Assembly (NCBI RefSeq): GCF_900109295.1
Contig: NZ_FOIZ01000001.1
Coordinates: 372,001-436,000 of the forward strand
DNA length: 64,000 nt
Direction: 5' to 3'
Source of the DNA: Cognatiyoonia koreensis
Lineage (GTDB): Bacteria; Pseudomonadota; Alphaproteobacteria; Rhodobacterales; Rhodobacteraceae
Below the pieces are notes generated by a model, which was not told the origin of the DNA, searched no databases, and worked only from the letters and a program-made list of their open reading frames with translations. Made by a program: the position numbers and the translations under genes. Below, piece by piece: positions 43,935 to 53,461 of the stretch (positions are counted from its first letter, which is position 1; each line of letters starts with the position of its first letter).

Positions 43935-44409
43935 CTACACGTTCCGGCCTATTACCAAAGATGATTTGCCGATGTTCAAGGCATGGCTCGATCAGCCCCA
44001 TATCGGGGGCTGGTGGGCAGACGGCGGAACCGAGGCGCGGCTGATCGAAGAAGACCTTGGCGGCACGCGCGTGGACATGCGGATCGTCGAACACGACGGC
44101 ACGCCCTTCGCCTATGTGCAGGATTACGACGCCCACACCTTCGACAGCCCGCAATACGCGGACCTGCCGGCCACGTCACGGGCGCTGGATACCTTCCTCG
44201 GTGATCCTGCCTACCTCGGTCAGGGGCACGCGACAGGCTACCTGCGCGCGCGCCTTGGGACATTGGCGGCAACCTATCCGATTGTGGCGGTCGATCCTGA
44301 CCCCGCAAACCTGCGCGCGATCGCGACCTACCAACGCGCCGGGTTCCGGCCGACCAAGATCACAGCCTGCGAAGACGGCGATCCGGTGCAGGTCATGGTG
44401 CACCCCTGA
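43927..44409 (+). CDS. GNAT acetyltransferase, AAC(6')-like
   Basis: The 160-residue protein starts MADYTFRPITKDDLPMFKAWL and has AYLGQGHATGYLRARLG for acetyl-CoA binding and DPDPANLRAIATYQRAGFRP. The FRPITxxDLPMFxxWL/PHVxxWW layout matches aminoglycoside 6'-N-acetyltransferase-like and siderophore acetyltransferases. Its position inside an arginine operon, overlapping argD by 8 bp, suggests a metabolic acceptor rather than an antibiotic, but that is inference. Confidence 0.8.
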   Translation: MADYTFRPITKDDLPMFKAWLDQPHIGGWWADGGTEARLIEEDLGGTRVDMRIVEHDGTPFAYVQDYDAHTFDSPQYADLPATSRALDTFLGDPAYLGQGHATGYLRARLGTLAATYPIVAVDPDPANLRAIATYQRAGFRPTKITACEDGDPVQVMVHP

Positions 44410-44480
44410 CCCATACCCCCAGAACACGACAGCGCAGCAGTGCCTGACAAACGGCACGGACCCGCCAAGGACATTGAGAC

Positions 44481-45386
44481 ATGAAACACTTCCTCGACAT
44501 TCACAAGACAGACCCGGTCGCCCTGCGGGAGATCATCGACACCGCGCGCACGATGAAAGACGCGCGCAAGGGCCTGCCCAAAGGCACGCCGGACGCGGAA
44601 ACGCCGCTGGCCAACCACATGGTTGCCCTGATCTTCGAAAAACCCTCGACCCGCACGCGCGTGTCATTTGATGTGGGAGTGCGGCAACTGGGCGGGCAGA
44701 CGATGGTGCTGTCCGGGGCGGATATGCAACTGGGGCACGGCGAAACCATCGCCGACACCGCGCGGGTGCTGTCGCGGTATGTGGATCTGATCATGATGCG
44801 GACTTTTGAGGAAGACACGATCCTCGAAATGGCCGAATACGCCGACGTACCGGTGATCAACGGGCTGACAAACCGCAGCCATCCCTGCCAGATCATGGCC
44901 GATGTGATGACCTTCGAAGAACACAATGGCCCAATCAAGGGCAAGAAAGTTGTCTGGTCAGGCGACGGCAACAACGTCTTTGCCAGCTTCGCGCATGCAG
45001 CCAGACAGTTCGACTTTGATCTGGTATTCACCGGGCCACCCCCGCTTGATCCTGAACCGGCGCTTGATGGGCTTTACACCATCGTGCGCGACCCGGACGA
45101 AGCGGTACAAGGGGCGGACCTTGTCGTGACGGATACGTGGGTGTCCATGCACGACCCGCAATCTGCGCGCGAGAGGCGGCATAACCAGTTGCGCGGGTAT
45201 CAGGTCAACGACGCGCTGATGGCAAAGGCCAAACCAGACAGCCTGTTCATGCATTGCCTGCCCGCACACCGCGACGACGAAGCGACCAGCTCTGTCATGG
45301 ATGGCAAGCATTCGGTCATCTTCGATGAGGCCGAAAACAGGCTGCACGCGCAAAAAGCGATCATGCGCTACTGCCTCGAAGTCTAG
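44481..45386 (+). CDS. argF: Ornithine carbamoyltransferase
   Basis: ArgF joins ornithine and carbamoyl phosphate to give citrulline. The 301-residue protein has the carbamoyl-phosphate loop [15 protein letters not shown], the [18 protein letters not shown] motif and the ornithine-binding [19 protein letters not shown] loop. It follows the GNAT gene after 71 bp. The carbamoyl phosphate is made by carB, encoded 25 kb to the left. It is convergent with the phosphate transporter, with a 3-bp gap. Confidence 0.96.
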   Translation: MKHFLDIHKTDPVALREIIDTARTMKDARKGLPKGTPDAETPLANHMVALIFEKPSTRTRVSFDVGVRQLGGQTMVLSGADMQLGHGETIADTARVLSRYVDLIMMRTFEEDTILEMAEYADVPVINGLTNRSHPCQIMADVMTFEEHNGPIKGKKVVWSGDGNNVFASFAHAARQFDFDLVFTGPPPLDPEPALDGLYTIVRDPDEAVQGADLVVTDTWVSMHDPQSARERRHNQLRGYQVNDALMAKAKPDSLFMHCLPAHRDDEATSSVMDGKHSVIFDEAENRLHAQKAIMRYCLEV

Positions 45387-45389
45387 CGC

Positions 45390-46862
45390 CTAGACAAATA
45401 CAAGGCTCAGCCCAAAGAAGATCACTGCAGACATCGTCGCGGCTGCAGGGACAGTGACGACCCATGCGGCGACAATCGTGGTAAAGTGTGAGCGGCGCAC
45501 CAGCTTGCGGCGGCGGCGTTCCTCCATCGCGATCTTGCGGCCGTTGGCGGGGGCAGGGGATTTGCGATAGCGGCGTTCGTGGTCCCATTCCCGGAAAAAA
45601 CCGACCCCGAAAATGCCGCCAACGGCGATATGGGTCGATGACACGGGCAGACCCAGCCAGCTTGCCACGATGACCGTGATGGCCGCCGACAGGGCCACGC
45701 AATAGGCGCGCATCGGGTTCAGTTTCGTGATCTGGCTGCCGACCATGCGGATGAGTTTCGGGCCGAACAGGATCAGGCCAAAGGAAATCCCGAAGGCCCC
45801 GATCACCATGACCCACAAAGGAATGGCGACTTTGCCGGCGAATTCACCAAAGGATTCCGCGTGCACGATGGCGGCCAGCGGACCGACAGCATTGGCGACA
45901 TCATTGGCCCCATGCGCAAACGACAACAGTGCGGCGGAGAGGACCAGCGGCAACCCGAACAGCACTTTCAGTGATTTGTTGCGGTTCTCCAAACCTTCGG
46001 ATTGCTTGCGGATAAGGGGGGCAGTGATTGCATAAACGATCCCGCCGACAACAGCACCGATCAGCAGGGCTGTGCCAAGGTCGATGGCCACGATCTTTTT
46101 CAGCCCCTTCATCGCGAGATAAACGGCAAAAACGCCGCCCATGATGCCGACCAGCACAGGCACCCAAACGCGGGCAGCGGCGATTTTGTCTGACTGGTGG
46201 ATGATGTTGCGTTCGATGAAAGCAAGGAAAAGTGCGGCGATCAGCCCGCCCAAAGCAGGCGAAATCACCCAGGACGCGGCAATCGCGCCCATGCTCGGCC
46301 AGTTCACGGCCGCAAACCCGGCAGCTGCGATCCCGGCTCCCATAACGCCACCCACAACAGAATGGGTCGTGGACACAGGCGCGCCGACCCAGGTCGCCAG
46401 ATTGACCCACAGCGCAGAGGAAATCAGCGCGGCCATCATCGCCCAGATAAAGGTGCGGCTGTCGGCGACACTTGCGGGATCAATGATTCCCTTGGAAATC
46501 GTGGAAACAACGTCACCGCCCGCCAGAAGCGCGCCAGCGGTTTCGCACAAGGCCGCGATGACAATGGCACCGCCCATGGTCAGTGCCTTTGCGCCAACCG
46601 CAGGTCCCATGTTGTTCGCGACATCGTTCGCACCGATGTTGACGGCCATGTAGGCCCCGAAAACCGCTGCAGCAACAACAACGTAGGACGTCGGCGTGCC
46701 GCCAAAGAAAAGGGCGGCACCAAGCCCGGCGATCACCATAAAGGCCAGTGAAATGCCAAGCCCAACCATCGGGCGCGACACATATTGCGCGGCCGCTTCG
46801 ACATTGACGATGCGGCCCAGATCCTTGTCGAGGGTGCGCCATTGATTAGGAGGTGTCGACAT
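45390..46862 (-). CDS. pit: Pit-type inorganic phosphate transporter
   Basis: PiT transporters take up metal-phosphate with protons. The 490-residue protein has ten to twelve helices and the duplicated PiT signature: NIGANDVANNMGPAVGAKALT in the first half and AHGANDVANAVGPLAAI in the second, with GAPVSTTHSVVGGVMGAG and GLPVSSTHIAVGGIFGVG. The start at 46862 (MSTPPNQWRTLDKD) was chosen over an upstream frame extension. The N-terminal soluble tail of about 40 residues is longer than in E. coli PitA. Confidence 0.93.
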   Translation of the reverse strand: MSTPPNQWRTLDKDLGRIVNVEAAAQYVSRPMVGLGISLAFMVIAGLGAALFFGGTPTSYVVVAAAVFGAYMAVNIGANDVANNMGPAVGAKALTMGGAIVIAALCETAGALLAGGDVVSTISKGIIDPASVADSRTFIWAMMAALISSALWVNLATWVGAPVSTTHSVVGGVMGAGIAAAGFAAVNWPSMGAIAASWVISPALGGLIAALFLAFIERNIIHQSDKIAAARVWVPVLVGIMGGVFAVYLAMKGLKKIVAIDLGTALLIGAVVGGIVYAITAPLIRKQSEGLENRNKSLKVLFGLPLVLSAALLSFAHGANDVANAVGPLAAIVHAESFGEFAGKVAIPLWVMVIGAFGISFGLILFGPKLIRMVGSQITKLNPMRAYCVALSAAITVIVASWLGLPVSSTHIAVGGIFGVGFFREWDHERRYRKSPAPANGRKIAMEERRRRKLVRRSHFTTIVAAWVVTVPAAATMSAVIFFGLSLVFV

Positions 46863-46942
46863 TGTTTGTCCCGATAGCCCGTTTTGCGGACCATCGGTAG
46901 CGGGCGATCGCCAAGGAGGCAACGCCAGTCGGGTCGTTTTCG

Positions 46943-47398
46943 CTAGAACTTCTGCAGAAGCCGTTGCAATCCGGTGTCATCGACAAGGTCGGTGGCTTCC
47001 TCGACGGACACCCACTTGCGCTCGCGCTTTTCCGCTTCTGGAAACTTGTTTGCGACTTTCTTGACTTCGATCGCATACACAGCTGTTTCGCAAGGAATGG
47101 CGCGCCCATCGTCATAACGCTTGTGCGTCATGAAAGACCCGACAGGGTCGTTGGCCACGTCGCCTTCCTTGATTCCGGCTTCTTCCCAGGCTTCCTTCAT
47201 CGCGGTTTCGCCGCTGGTCTTGCCGTCAATCGGCCAGCCTTTCGGCAGGATCCAGCGCCCATGAGAGGACGTGATCAAAAGGATTTCGCGTCCGCGCGCC
47301 GTTTGGCGATGGCAAAGCGCTGCCAATTGTAGGACGGGGGGGCGCCGAAAGAACGGCATGACTGTTTCGCTCAGGACTGAGCGCATGGAGGTAAGCAT
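46943..47398 (-). CDS. NUDIX hydrolase (diphosphoinositol/diadenosine-polyphosphate type)
   Basis: The 151-residue protein has the Nudix box GKTSGETAMKEAWEEAGI within a beta-grasp region, preceded by LLITSSHGRWILPKGWPIDG and followed by FMTHKRYDDGRAIPCETAVYAIEV. This arrangement resembles DIPP-like enzymes that cleave diadenosine polyphosphates. The start at 47398 has an AGG signal, whereas the internal ATG at 47386 has none. It lies 80 bp upstream of the phosphate transporter on the same strand. Confidence 0.9.
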   Translation of the reverse strand: MLTSMRSVLSETVMPFFRRPPVLQLAALCHRQTARGREILLITSSHGRWILPKGWPIDGKTSGETAMKEAWEEAGIKEGDVANDPVGSFMTHKRYDDGRAIPCETAVYAIEVKKVANKFPEAEKRERKWVSVEEATDLVDDTGLQRLLQKF

Positions 47399-47486
47399 GG
47401 GTTAACCTGCGACTACGTTTCTTTTTCTATATTGGAGCTAAGTTAACAAATTCTTTGGATAAATACAAATCACGGTTGAATCACGG

Positions 47487-49880
47487 TCATGTGCCGCGCG
47501 GTTTAGCGCGCAATGTCGGGTCCGCCTGTGTCGGGTCTTCGGGCCATGGGTGGCGCGGATAACGCCCGCGCATGTCGCGTCGGACATCGGCGTAGGACGA
47601 CGCCCAAAAACCGGGAATATCCTGCGTTGTCTGTACCGGCTTCTGTCCCGGCGACAACAGGGTGACCCGCAGCGGCGTGCGCCCGATCATGGGATGGGTC
47701 GTCTGCCCGAACATTTCCTGCAGTTTCAGGCGAACTTCGGGCGCTTCACCGCTGTAATCAATCGGGATTTTGCGTCCCAGCGGTGTGGTGAAATGGGCCG
47801 GGGCCAGGCGGTCAAGCGTTTGCATCTGCTCCCAGTCCAGCATGGCCCGCAATGCATCCAGCGGGTCGAACTTCTTCCAGTCCTCGGCACTGCGGATGTC
47901 AGTGATTTGGGGAAGCAACCAATCTGCCAATTCGTTCATCAAGGCGTCATCCGACATATCCGGCATACCGTCGATCAAGGCAACACGCGCACGAAACCGC
48001 TCTGCTGCCGGGGACAGACGCAGCCCCAACTGTCGCACGCCGTCCAGCATCGCCCGGGAAATCTCGTCCGGATCGGCGTCTTTCCAGATGCGGTCCTGCA
48101 AGACCAGCGCCCCGAACCGTTCCTGCTGACGCGCCACAACGCGCCCTTCACGGCGCGACCACGCACAAACGCCGTGCCAGTCAATCTGATCGGCAAAAAG
48201 ACGGCGTAACTCACCGACCGTCAGCGCAGCAGCAAGGCGGATCCGGGCCTCGCGGGTGTCTCCGTCCAGGTCGCAGGCGACGATGAACGGCTGGGATGCA
48301 AGGCTGTCACCATCATCAAGATACGCGCCCTTGCCACCGGACAACACGTACCGGGCGGCATCCCCCTTGCGACGCTGCCCGATACGGTCAGGATAGGCCA
48401 AAGCAACTGTTTCGCCTAACGACATCTGGTCGCCGACAGGCACCAGCTTTGCGATCCGCTTTGCGTCTTCGCGGATCTGCGCAAGCCCCGGCCCACGGGC
48501 ATCGCGAAGCGCGCGCTGACGCAAGGCAAGGTCGCTGTCACGCGTGTCCAGCGGGTCGCGGCTGGACAGCAAGGCAGCAATCGGAGCGGCAGCCAGACCG
48601 GCGCGCCGCAGCATATGCCCGATACGCGGATGAACCGGCATCCTTGCAACCGCGCGACCGTGGGCGGTAATGCGATTGTCCGCGTCCAAGGCTCCCAGCG
48701 TGCGCAACAACGCCTGCGCTTCGCCCAGTGCCTGCGCAGGTGGTTGCGTCAGGAACGCCAGATCGCACGGTGAGCTGCCCCACTGCGCCAGTTCCAGCGC
48801 AAGACCGGTCAGATCGGCCGCCATGATTTCGGGCGGGGCAAATGCAGGCAAGGCACCGTCTTCGGCCTTGGACCACATGCGATAGGCAACACCGGGGGCG
48901 ATACGGCCCGCGCGGCCCGCACGTTGGGTCGCCTCGGCGCGGCTGACGGGCGTCGTGATCAGTCGCGACATGCCCGATCGCGGATCAAAGACGGCCCGGC
49001 GGGCGCGACCTGCATCAACGACGACGCGGATATCCTCGATCGTCAGCGACGTTTCGGCGATCGCGGTCGATAGAACAACCTTGCGGCCTGACGGTTCGGG
49101 GCGGATCGCCGCGCGCTGGTCCTTGAATGGCATGGCCCCGTAAAGCGGGCGCACCACGCAATCGGACGGCAAAGCGCCCGCCAACATATGCGCGACGCGG
49201 CGGATTTCACCGGCACCGGGCAGAAACACCAGAATGCCACCCGTACTGGCCTGCGCCGCTGTCAGCACCAGATCAGCGACCTGACGTTCCCATGCGCCAT
49301 GGCGTTGCGGTTTGGGGGCGGGACGGTCCAGCCAGCGGGTTTCGACCGGAAAGGCCCGCCCGTCAGAGGTGACAACAGGGGCGTCATCCAGCAAAGCGGC
49401 CACAGGATCAGCATCAAGGGTGGCGGACATGACGATCAGCTGCAGATCGGGGCGCAGCGCCTGGCGGACCTCCCATGTCAGGGCAAGACCCAGATCGGCA
49501 TGAAGCGAGCGTTCATGAAATTCATCAAAAATCACGGCCCCCACACCGGGCAGGTCAGGGTCACTTTGCAACATGCGGGTCAGGATGCCTTCGGTGACGA
49601 CCTCGATGCGCGATCCGGGCACGCTGTCGCCGCGCATCCGGTAACCCACCAGACCGCCGGGTGCCTCGCCACATTGCTCTGCCAGACGTTCGGCGGCCGC
49701 GCGGGCGGCAAGGCGGCGGGGTTCAAGCATGATGATCCGACCCACAACATGATCAAGCAGGGCCAGCGGGACACGGCTGGTCTTGCCGGCACCGGGCGGG
49801 GCCTGCAACACGCAGGTGCCTTGATCGGCAAGGGCCTTCAGGACCAAGGGGATGACAAGATCGACAGGCAGATCAGACAC
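47487..49880 (-). CDS. hrpB: ATP-dependent helicase HrpB
   Basis: HrpB is a DEAH/RHA-family helicase of unknown substrate. The 797-residue protein has Walker A in LQAPPGAGKTSRVPLALL, Walker B FDEFHERSLHADLG (a DEFH box), motif III MSATLD, the helicase C-terminal signature TAIAETSLTIEDIRVVVDAG and QRAGRAGRIAPG, plus the HrpB-specific C-terminal domain ending YPRHPWPEDPTQADPTLRAKP. The start is a GTG at 49880 preceded by AAGGA, because sequence further upstream lacks homology. Confidence 0.95.
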   Translation of the reverse strand: MSDLPVDLVIPLVLKALADQGTCVLQAPPGAGKTSRVPLALLDHVVGRIIMLEPRRLAARAAAERLAEQCGEAPGGLVGYRMRGDSVPGSRIEVVTEGILTRMLQSDPDLPGVGAVIFDEFHERSLHADLGLALTWEVRQALRPDLQLIVMSATLDADPVAALLDDAPVVTSDGRAFPVETRWLDRPAPKPQRHGAWERQVADLVLTAAQASTGGILVFLPGAGEIRRVAHMLAGALPSDCVVRPLYGAMPFKDQRAAIRPEPSGRKVVLSTAIAETSLTIEDIRVVVDAGRARRAVFDPRSGMSRLITTPVSRAEATQRAGRAGRIAPGVAYRMWSKAEDGALPAFAPPEIMAADLTGLALELAQWGSSPCDLAFLTQPPAQALGEAQALLRTLGALDADNRITAHGRAVARMPVHPRIGHMLRRAGLAAAPIAALLSSRDPLDTRDSDLALRQRALRDARGPGLAQIREDAKRIAKLVPVGDQMSLGETVALAYPDRIGQRRKGDAARYVLSGGKGAYLDDGDSLASQPFIVACDLDGDTREARIRLAAALTVGELRRLFADQIDWHGVCAWSRREGRVVARQQERFGALVLQDRIWKDADPDEISRAMLDGVRQLGLRLSPAAERFRARVALIDGMPDMSDDALMNELADWLLPQITDIRSAEDWKKFDPLDALRAMLDWEQMQTLDRLAPAHFTTPLGRKIPIDYSGEAPEVRLKLQEMFGQTTHPMIGRTPLRVTLLSPGQKPVQTTQDIPGFWASSYADVRRDMRGRYPRHPWPEDPTQADPTLRAKPRGT

Positions 49881-49995
49881 GTGACAGTCCTTCTTTCTTT
49901 GTCCAATCAAACTTCCGCCGGAGGCATCGACAGATGATGCACGCGATGCGGGCCGATCACATGAGCCAAATGGTTGTAACGCATGGGATGCAAAA

Positions 49996-50026
49996 GCAAA
50001 GGCCCGGATGTTTGCACATCCGGGCC
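49996..50026 (-). terminator. Terminator of rpmB
   Basis: GGCCCGGATGT (50001-50011) and ACATCCGGGCC (50016-50026) are exact complements around a 4-base loop. On the minus strand they are followed by TTTGCTTTTG. The hairpin lies 27 bp after the rpmB stop. Confidence 0.85.
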
Positions 50027-50052
50027 CGCAATCACATTCAGAAACGCGCAGC

Positions 50053-50337
50053 TTAGGCTGTCGTTGCCTTCGCAATCTCTTTCTTGACCTTCAGCGCAGC
50101 GGGGGACAGCTCGGCGTCCTTCGCCTTGGCCATGAACGCATCCAGACCACCACGGTGGTCAACGGTGCGCAGGGCCGCGTTTGAAATCTTGAATTTGAAC
50201 GAACGGCCAAGGCTGTCGGAAATCAGCGTGACGTCCTGCAGGTTTGGCAGGAACCGGCGACGGGTGCGGTTCTTGGCGTGGCTTACGTTATTGCCCGACA
50301 TCGGGCCTTTTCCGGTCAATTCGCAACGGCGCGACAT
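50053..50337 (-). CDS. rpmB: 50S ribosomal protein L28
   Basis: L28 is a large-subunit ribosomal protein. The 94-residue protein has the N-terminal [31 protein letters not shown] signature and a C-terminal [24 protein letters not shown] helix typical of alphaproteobacterial L28. AAAAGGAA precedes the ATG at 50337. It is monocistronic and followed by a strong terminator. L33, which often accompanies L28 in other bacteria, is not adjacent. Confidence 0.97.
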   Translation of the reverse strand: MSRRCELTGKGPMSGNNVSHAKNRTRRRFLPNLQDVTLISDSLGRSFKFKISNAALRTVDHRGGLDAFMAKAKDAELSPAALKVKKEIAKATTA

Positions 50338-50482
50338 GGCATGTTCCTTTTCAGATGCGGGCGTCCCGGGCCTTGCGGCGGGTCTGCCACCCATAGTGTG
50401 ACGGGCCCTGCGTGATCAAGACCCTGAATTCAATTCGGGCCGGATAAGTTGAATCGGCGGTCCGGTCAAGTGCGTTATGCGC

Positions 50483-51463
50483 TCATATTTCTTTCAGGAC
50501 CATGGCCGCAGCGGCAGCAGGCAAAAGTTCACCGTCCGCGACAGCCTTGCGGGCATCCGCAATCCGCGCAGCAAGGGCGGGATCTGACATCAGCCGCTCC
50601 ATCATCTGAAGCCGCACTTCTTCGGCAAACCAGTACCCGGCCTGTGCTTTTCGGGTCGCATCCCAGATGTCATGGTCCTTGCGCCATGTGATCAACGTTT
50701 CGATCTCGGCCCAGGCCTCTTTCAGGCCGTCACCTTCCAGTGCCGAGACAAGCAGTGCCTTGGGAAACCCGTCCGGATCCTGCGGGCGCTTGCGCAACAG
50801 GCGCAAGGCCCCTGCGTAATCGGCGCAGGTGCGGGTGGCTTGCGGCTTTAACGAACCATCGGCCTTGTTGACCAGAATCAGATCGGCAATTTCCATGATT
50901 CCGCGCTTGACGCCTTGCAATTCGTCTCCCCCCGCAGGTGCCAGCAGCAACACGAACAGATCGGACATCTGCGACACCACGGTTTCAGACTGACCCACGC
51001 CCACGGTCTCGATCAGGACAATGTCATAGCCAGCCGCTTCGCACAGGGCGATTGCCTCGCGGGTGCGGCGGGCAACGCCGCCAAGCTGGGTCTGGCTGGG
51101 GGACGGGCGGATAAAGGCGTTCGGGTCGCGGGCAAGCTGGTCCATCCGGGTCTTGTCACCCAGAATCGACCCGCCGGACCGGGCCGAGGACGGATCGACC
51201 GCCAACACCGCAACCCTGAGGCCCATGCCCGTCAGCATCAGGCCGAAACCTTCGATAAATGTGGATTTGCCCACACCCGGCGTGCCCGACAGCCCGATGC
51301 GCAAAGCCTGACGGTCGCGCGGCAGACGGCCTAGCAGGTCCATTGCCTGTTCACGGTGATCGGCGCGACCGCTTTCAACAAGGGTGATCGCGCGGGCCAG
51401 CGCGCGGCGATCGCCCGCGCCAACCCCCTCTGCAAGTGTTGTCAGATCAGCGGTTTGTGTCAT
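50483..51463 (-). CDS. meaB: Methylmalonyl-CoA mutase-associated GTPase MeaB
   Basis: MeaB is a G3E GTPase that loads and protects adenosylcobalamin-dependent methylmalonyl-CoA mutase. The 326-residue protein has Walker A GLSGTPGVGKSTFIE, switch region DPSSARSGGSILGDKTRM, VLIETVGVGQSE and the base-specificity motif LILVNKADG. The mutase gene itself is not in the window; the epimerase mce is at 29.5 kb. A sirtuin gene follows on the same strand. Confidence 0.95.
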   Translation of the reverse strand: MTQTADLTTLAEGVGAGDRRALARAITLVESGRADHREQAMDLLGRLPRDRQALRIGLSGTPGVGKSTFIEGFGLMLTGMGLRVAVLAVDPSSARSGGSILGDKTRMDQLARDPNAFIRPSPSQTQLGGVARRTREAIALCEAAGYDIVLIETVGVGQSETVVSQMSDLFVLLLAPAGGDELQGVKRGIMEIADLILVNKADGSLKPQATRTCADYAGALRLLRKRPQDPDGFPKALLVSALEGDGLKEAWAEIETLITWRKDHDIWDATRKAQAGYWFAEEVRLQMMERLMSDPALAARIADARKAVADGELLPAAAAAMVLKEI

Positions 51464-51517
51464 GTGGTCTTCATATCGGTGCTGCGCGTCCTGTCCAGCC
51501 CCGCTGATCCGCCCCGC

Positions 51518-52207
51518 TTATCCACGCGCAATGATTTCGTCGACCCACGCGGGGACAATCTCGCTGGCAGGACCATAGCGTGCGTCCGCAAAAGCAGACC
51601 TTGCTTCGGACGGTTCAAGGTTCAGCTCAAGCGTATCCGCGCCGGCCCCGTCCGCGATGTCGACAAAGCCGGCGGCGGGATAGACTGTGCCTGATGTGCC
51701 GATGGCGACGAAAAGGTCGGCATCCAGCAGCGCTGCGTGAATAGCGTCCATGTGATAGGGCATCTCGCCGAACCAGACGATGTCCGGGCGGGTCGCGGGG
51801 GCGGCACAAGACGGGCAGAGGTCGGTCGGGGACATGGCCAGCGGGGCAGTCCAACGATCGCCGCAACGCGCACAAAGCGCACCGGACAAGGCCCCATGCA
51901 TATGGACCACATCGCGCGATCCCGCCTGTTCGTGCAGGCTGTCGACATTCTGCGTGACCAGCATCACGTCGTGGGCGCTGGCTTGAAGGCGACAAAGGGC
52001 GGCGTGGGCGGCATTATGCGTCGCACTTTGGGCATTGGCGCGGCGGGCATTGTAGAAATCATGGACCTTGGCAGGGTCACGGGCAAAGCCTTCGGGGGTG
52101 GCGACTTCGGCCAGATCATAGCGGGTCCACAGCCCATCCTTGTCGCGAAACGTGCCAAGCCCGCTCTCGGCGGAAACACCCGCACCTGTCAGAATTACGA
52201 TCCGCAT
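51518..52207 (-). CDS. cobB: NAD-dependent protein deacylase (class III-type sirtuin)
   Basis: The 229-residue sirtuin has NAD-binding GAGVSAESGLGTFRD, TQNVDSLHEQAG, the catalytic His in HMHGALSGALC, zinc ligands ARCGDRW and CPSCAAP, and GTSGTVYPAAGF. The Tyr and Arg of the class III YxxR motif occur in DFYNARRANAQ, which in SIRT5 and CobB supports removal of acidic acyl groups such as succinyl in addition to acetyl. It lies 54 bp downstream of meaB, so co-transcription is likely. Confidence 0.92.
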   Translation of the reverse strand: MRIVILTGAGVSAESGLGTFRDKDGLWTRYDLAEVATPEGFARDPAKVHDFYNARRANAQSATHNAAHAALCRLQASAHDVMLVTQNVDSLHEQAGSRDVVHMHGALSGALCARCGDRWTAPLAMSPTDLCPSCAAPATRPDIVWFGEMPYHMDAIHAALLDADLFVAIGTSGTVYPAAGFVDIADGAGADTLELNLEPSEARSAFADARYGPASEIVPAWVDEIIARG

Positions 52208-52269
52208 TTGCCTCGCTTTGGCCCTGTTCTTATGTCAAACCCGACACGAAAATCGCATCAGGGCACAGC

Positions 52270-52974
52270 ATGCTGCAAAACGATAACGTCGTCTATTCAT
52301 TCACCGGTCCCATGGGGGTGCGGATTGATATCGGTCAGTCGATCATCTTCCTGATCGGGTTGATCCTGTTCCTGAACCTCGGGTCCAGCCTTGTGAACGG
52401 GGCCATCTTCGTGACGATGCTGTTTGTGTCGATCCTGCTGCACGAATTGGGACACGCGTGGGGATGCAAGGTACAGGGCATACCGGTACAGCGAATCCTG
52501 ATGCACGGCGGCGGCGGGCTTTGCTTTCCCGGGCGCACCGGGACACCGCGCGAACAGGAACTGATCGTGATCATGGGGCCGCTGGTCAATCTGGCGCTCT
52601 GGGCGATGTCGGGCGTGTTGCAGTATCTGGTGCTGCGCTATGCACTGGCCAACCCGGGCAGCCCGCAAGGCGACGTGGTGATGTTCCAGATCATCAACTA
52701 CGTCGGTCTGTTCGGCTGGCTGAACCTGCTGCTTTTCGTCTTCAACCTGATCCCCGTGCAGCCGCTGGACGGGGGCAAGATGTTCCACCTGTTGATGCTG
52801 CGGCTGACGAACCCGCGCAAGGCGGTGCAGATCACGGGCGCAGTCGGGCTTGCGGCCGCGGTGCTTTGGATTCCGGCGGCGATCTTTGCCTACGTGTCCT
52901 TCGGGTTCATCCTGTTCTTCTTTCCGTCGATCCCGCTGCATTTCGCAATGATGCAGGGACGTGCTGCCTTTTAG
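52270..52974 (+). CDS. M50-family site-2-protease-like membrane peptidase
   Basis: The 234-residue membrane protein has the zinc motif HELGH in VSILLHELGHAWGCKVQG and the second-ligand motif FNLIPVQPLDGGKMFHLL, the defining pair of site-2 proteases. About six hydrophobic helices are present and there is no PDZ or CBS domain, so it belongs to the minimal, SREBP-type M50 group. The substrate is unknown. It diverges from the sirtuin gene. Confidence 0.9.
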   Translation: MLQNDNVVYSFTGPMGVRIDIGQSIIFLIGLILFLNLGSSLVNGAIFVTMLFVSILLHELGHAWGCKVQGIPVQRILMHGGGGLCFPGRTGTPREQELIVIMGPLVNLALWAMSGVLQYLVLRYALANPGSPQGDVVMFQIINYVGLFGWLNLLLFVFNLIPVQPLDGGKMFHLLMLRLTNPRKAVQITGAVGLAAAVLWIPAAIFAYVSFGFILFFFPSIPLHFAMMQGRAAF

Positions 52975-53032
52975 GCAGGTTGGCGGAATGGCCCGAAGGG
53001 CCTAAGCTCTTCCCCAATAAGGGGAGGGGACA

Positions 53033-53461
53033 ATGAAAACACCTGTACATCTCTGGATCGTCGGCGCGCTTTCACTGCTGTGGAATGCCGGCGGCGGAAT
53101 CGACTATTTCATGACCAAGACGGGCAACACGGACTACTTGGCGCAACTCACGCCCGAACAGGTGACGTTCCTCGAGACCGCGCCGCTCTGGTTTGATACG
53201 GCCTGGGCGGTGGGCGTGTGGTTCTCGATCCTCGGCTCGCTGCTCTTGCTGCTGAAATCGCGTTTCGCCGGACCGACGTTTCTTGTGTCGCTGATCGGGC
53301 TGATCGTGGCGTCGATCTACACCTACCTGATCTCGGACGCCGGGAATGCGCTGGCGATGTCGGGCACGGTTGCAGTGATCTTCACGATCGCGATTCCGGT
53401 GATCCTGATCCTGCTGTGGATCTATGCACGGTGGATGACGGCAAAGGGTGTGCTGACCTGA
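53033..53461 (+). CDS. Four-helix membrane protein of unknown function
   Basis: The 142-residue protein has four hydrophobic segments (near residues 5-25, 55-75, 80-100 and 108-132). It begins MKTPVHLWIVGALSLLWNAGGGIDYFMTKTG and also has LTPEQVTFLETAPLWFDTAWAVGVW, motifs shared with a small proteobacterial membrane family often called sugar-transporter-like. Function is not established. GGGAGGGGACA precedes the ATG. It shares one base with the phosphatase gene (TGATG), so the two are coupled. Confidence 0.7.
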   Translation: MKTPVHLWIVGALSLLWNAGGGIDYFMTKTGNTDYLAQLTPEQVTFLETAPLWFDTAWAVGVWFSILGSLLLLLKSRFAGPTFLVSLIGLIVASIYTYLISDAGNALAMSGTVAVIFTIAIPVILILLWIYARWMTAKGVLT

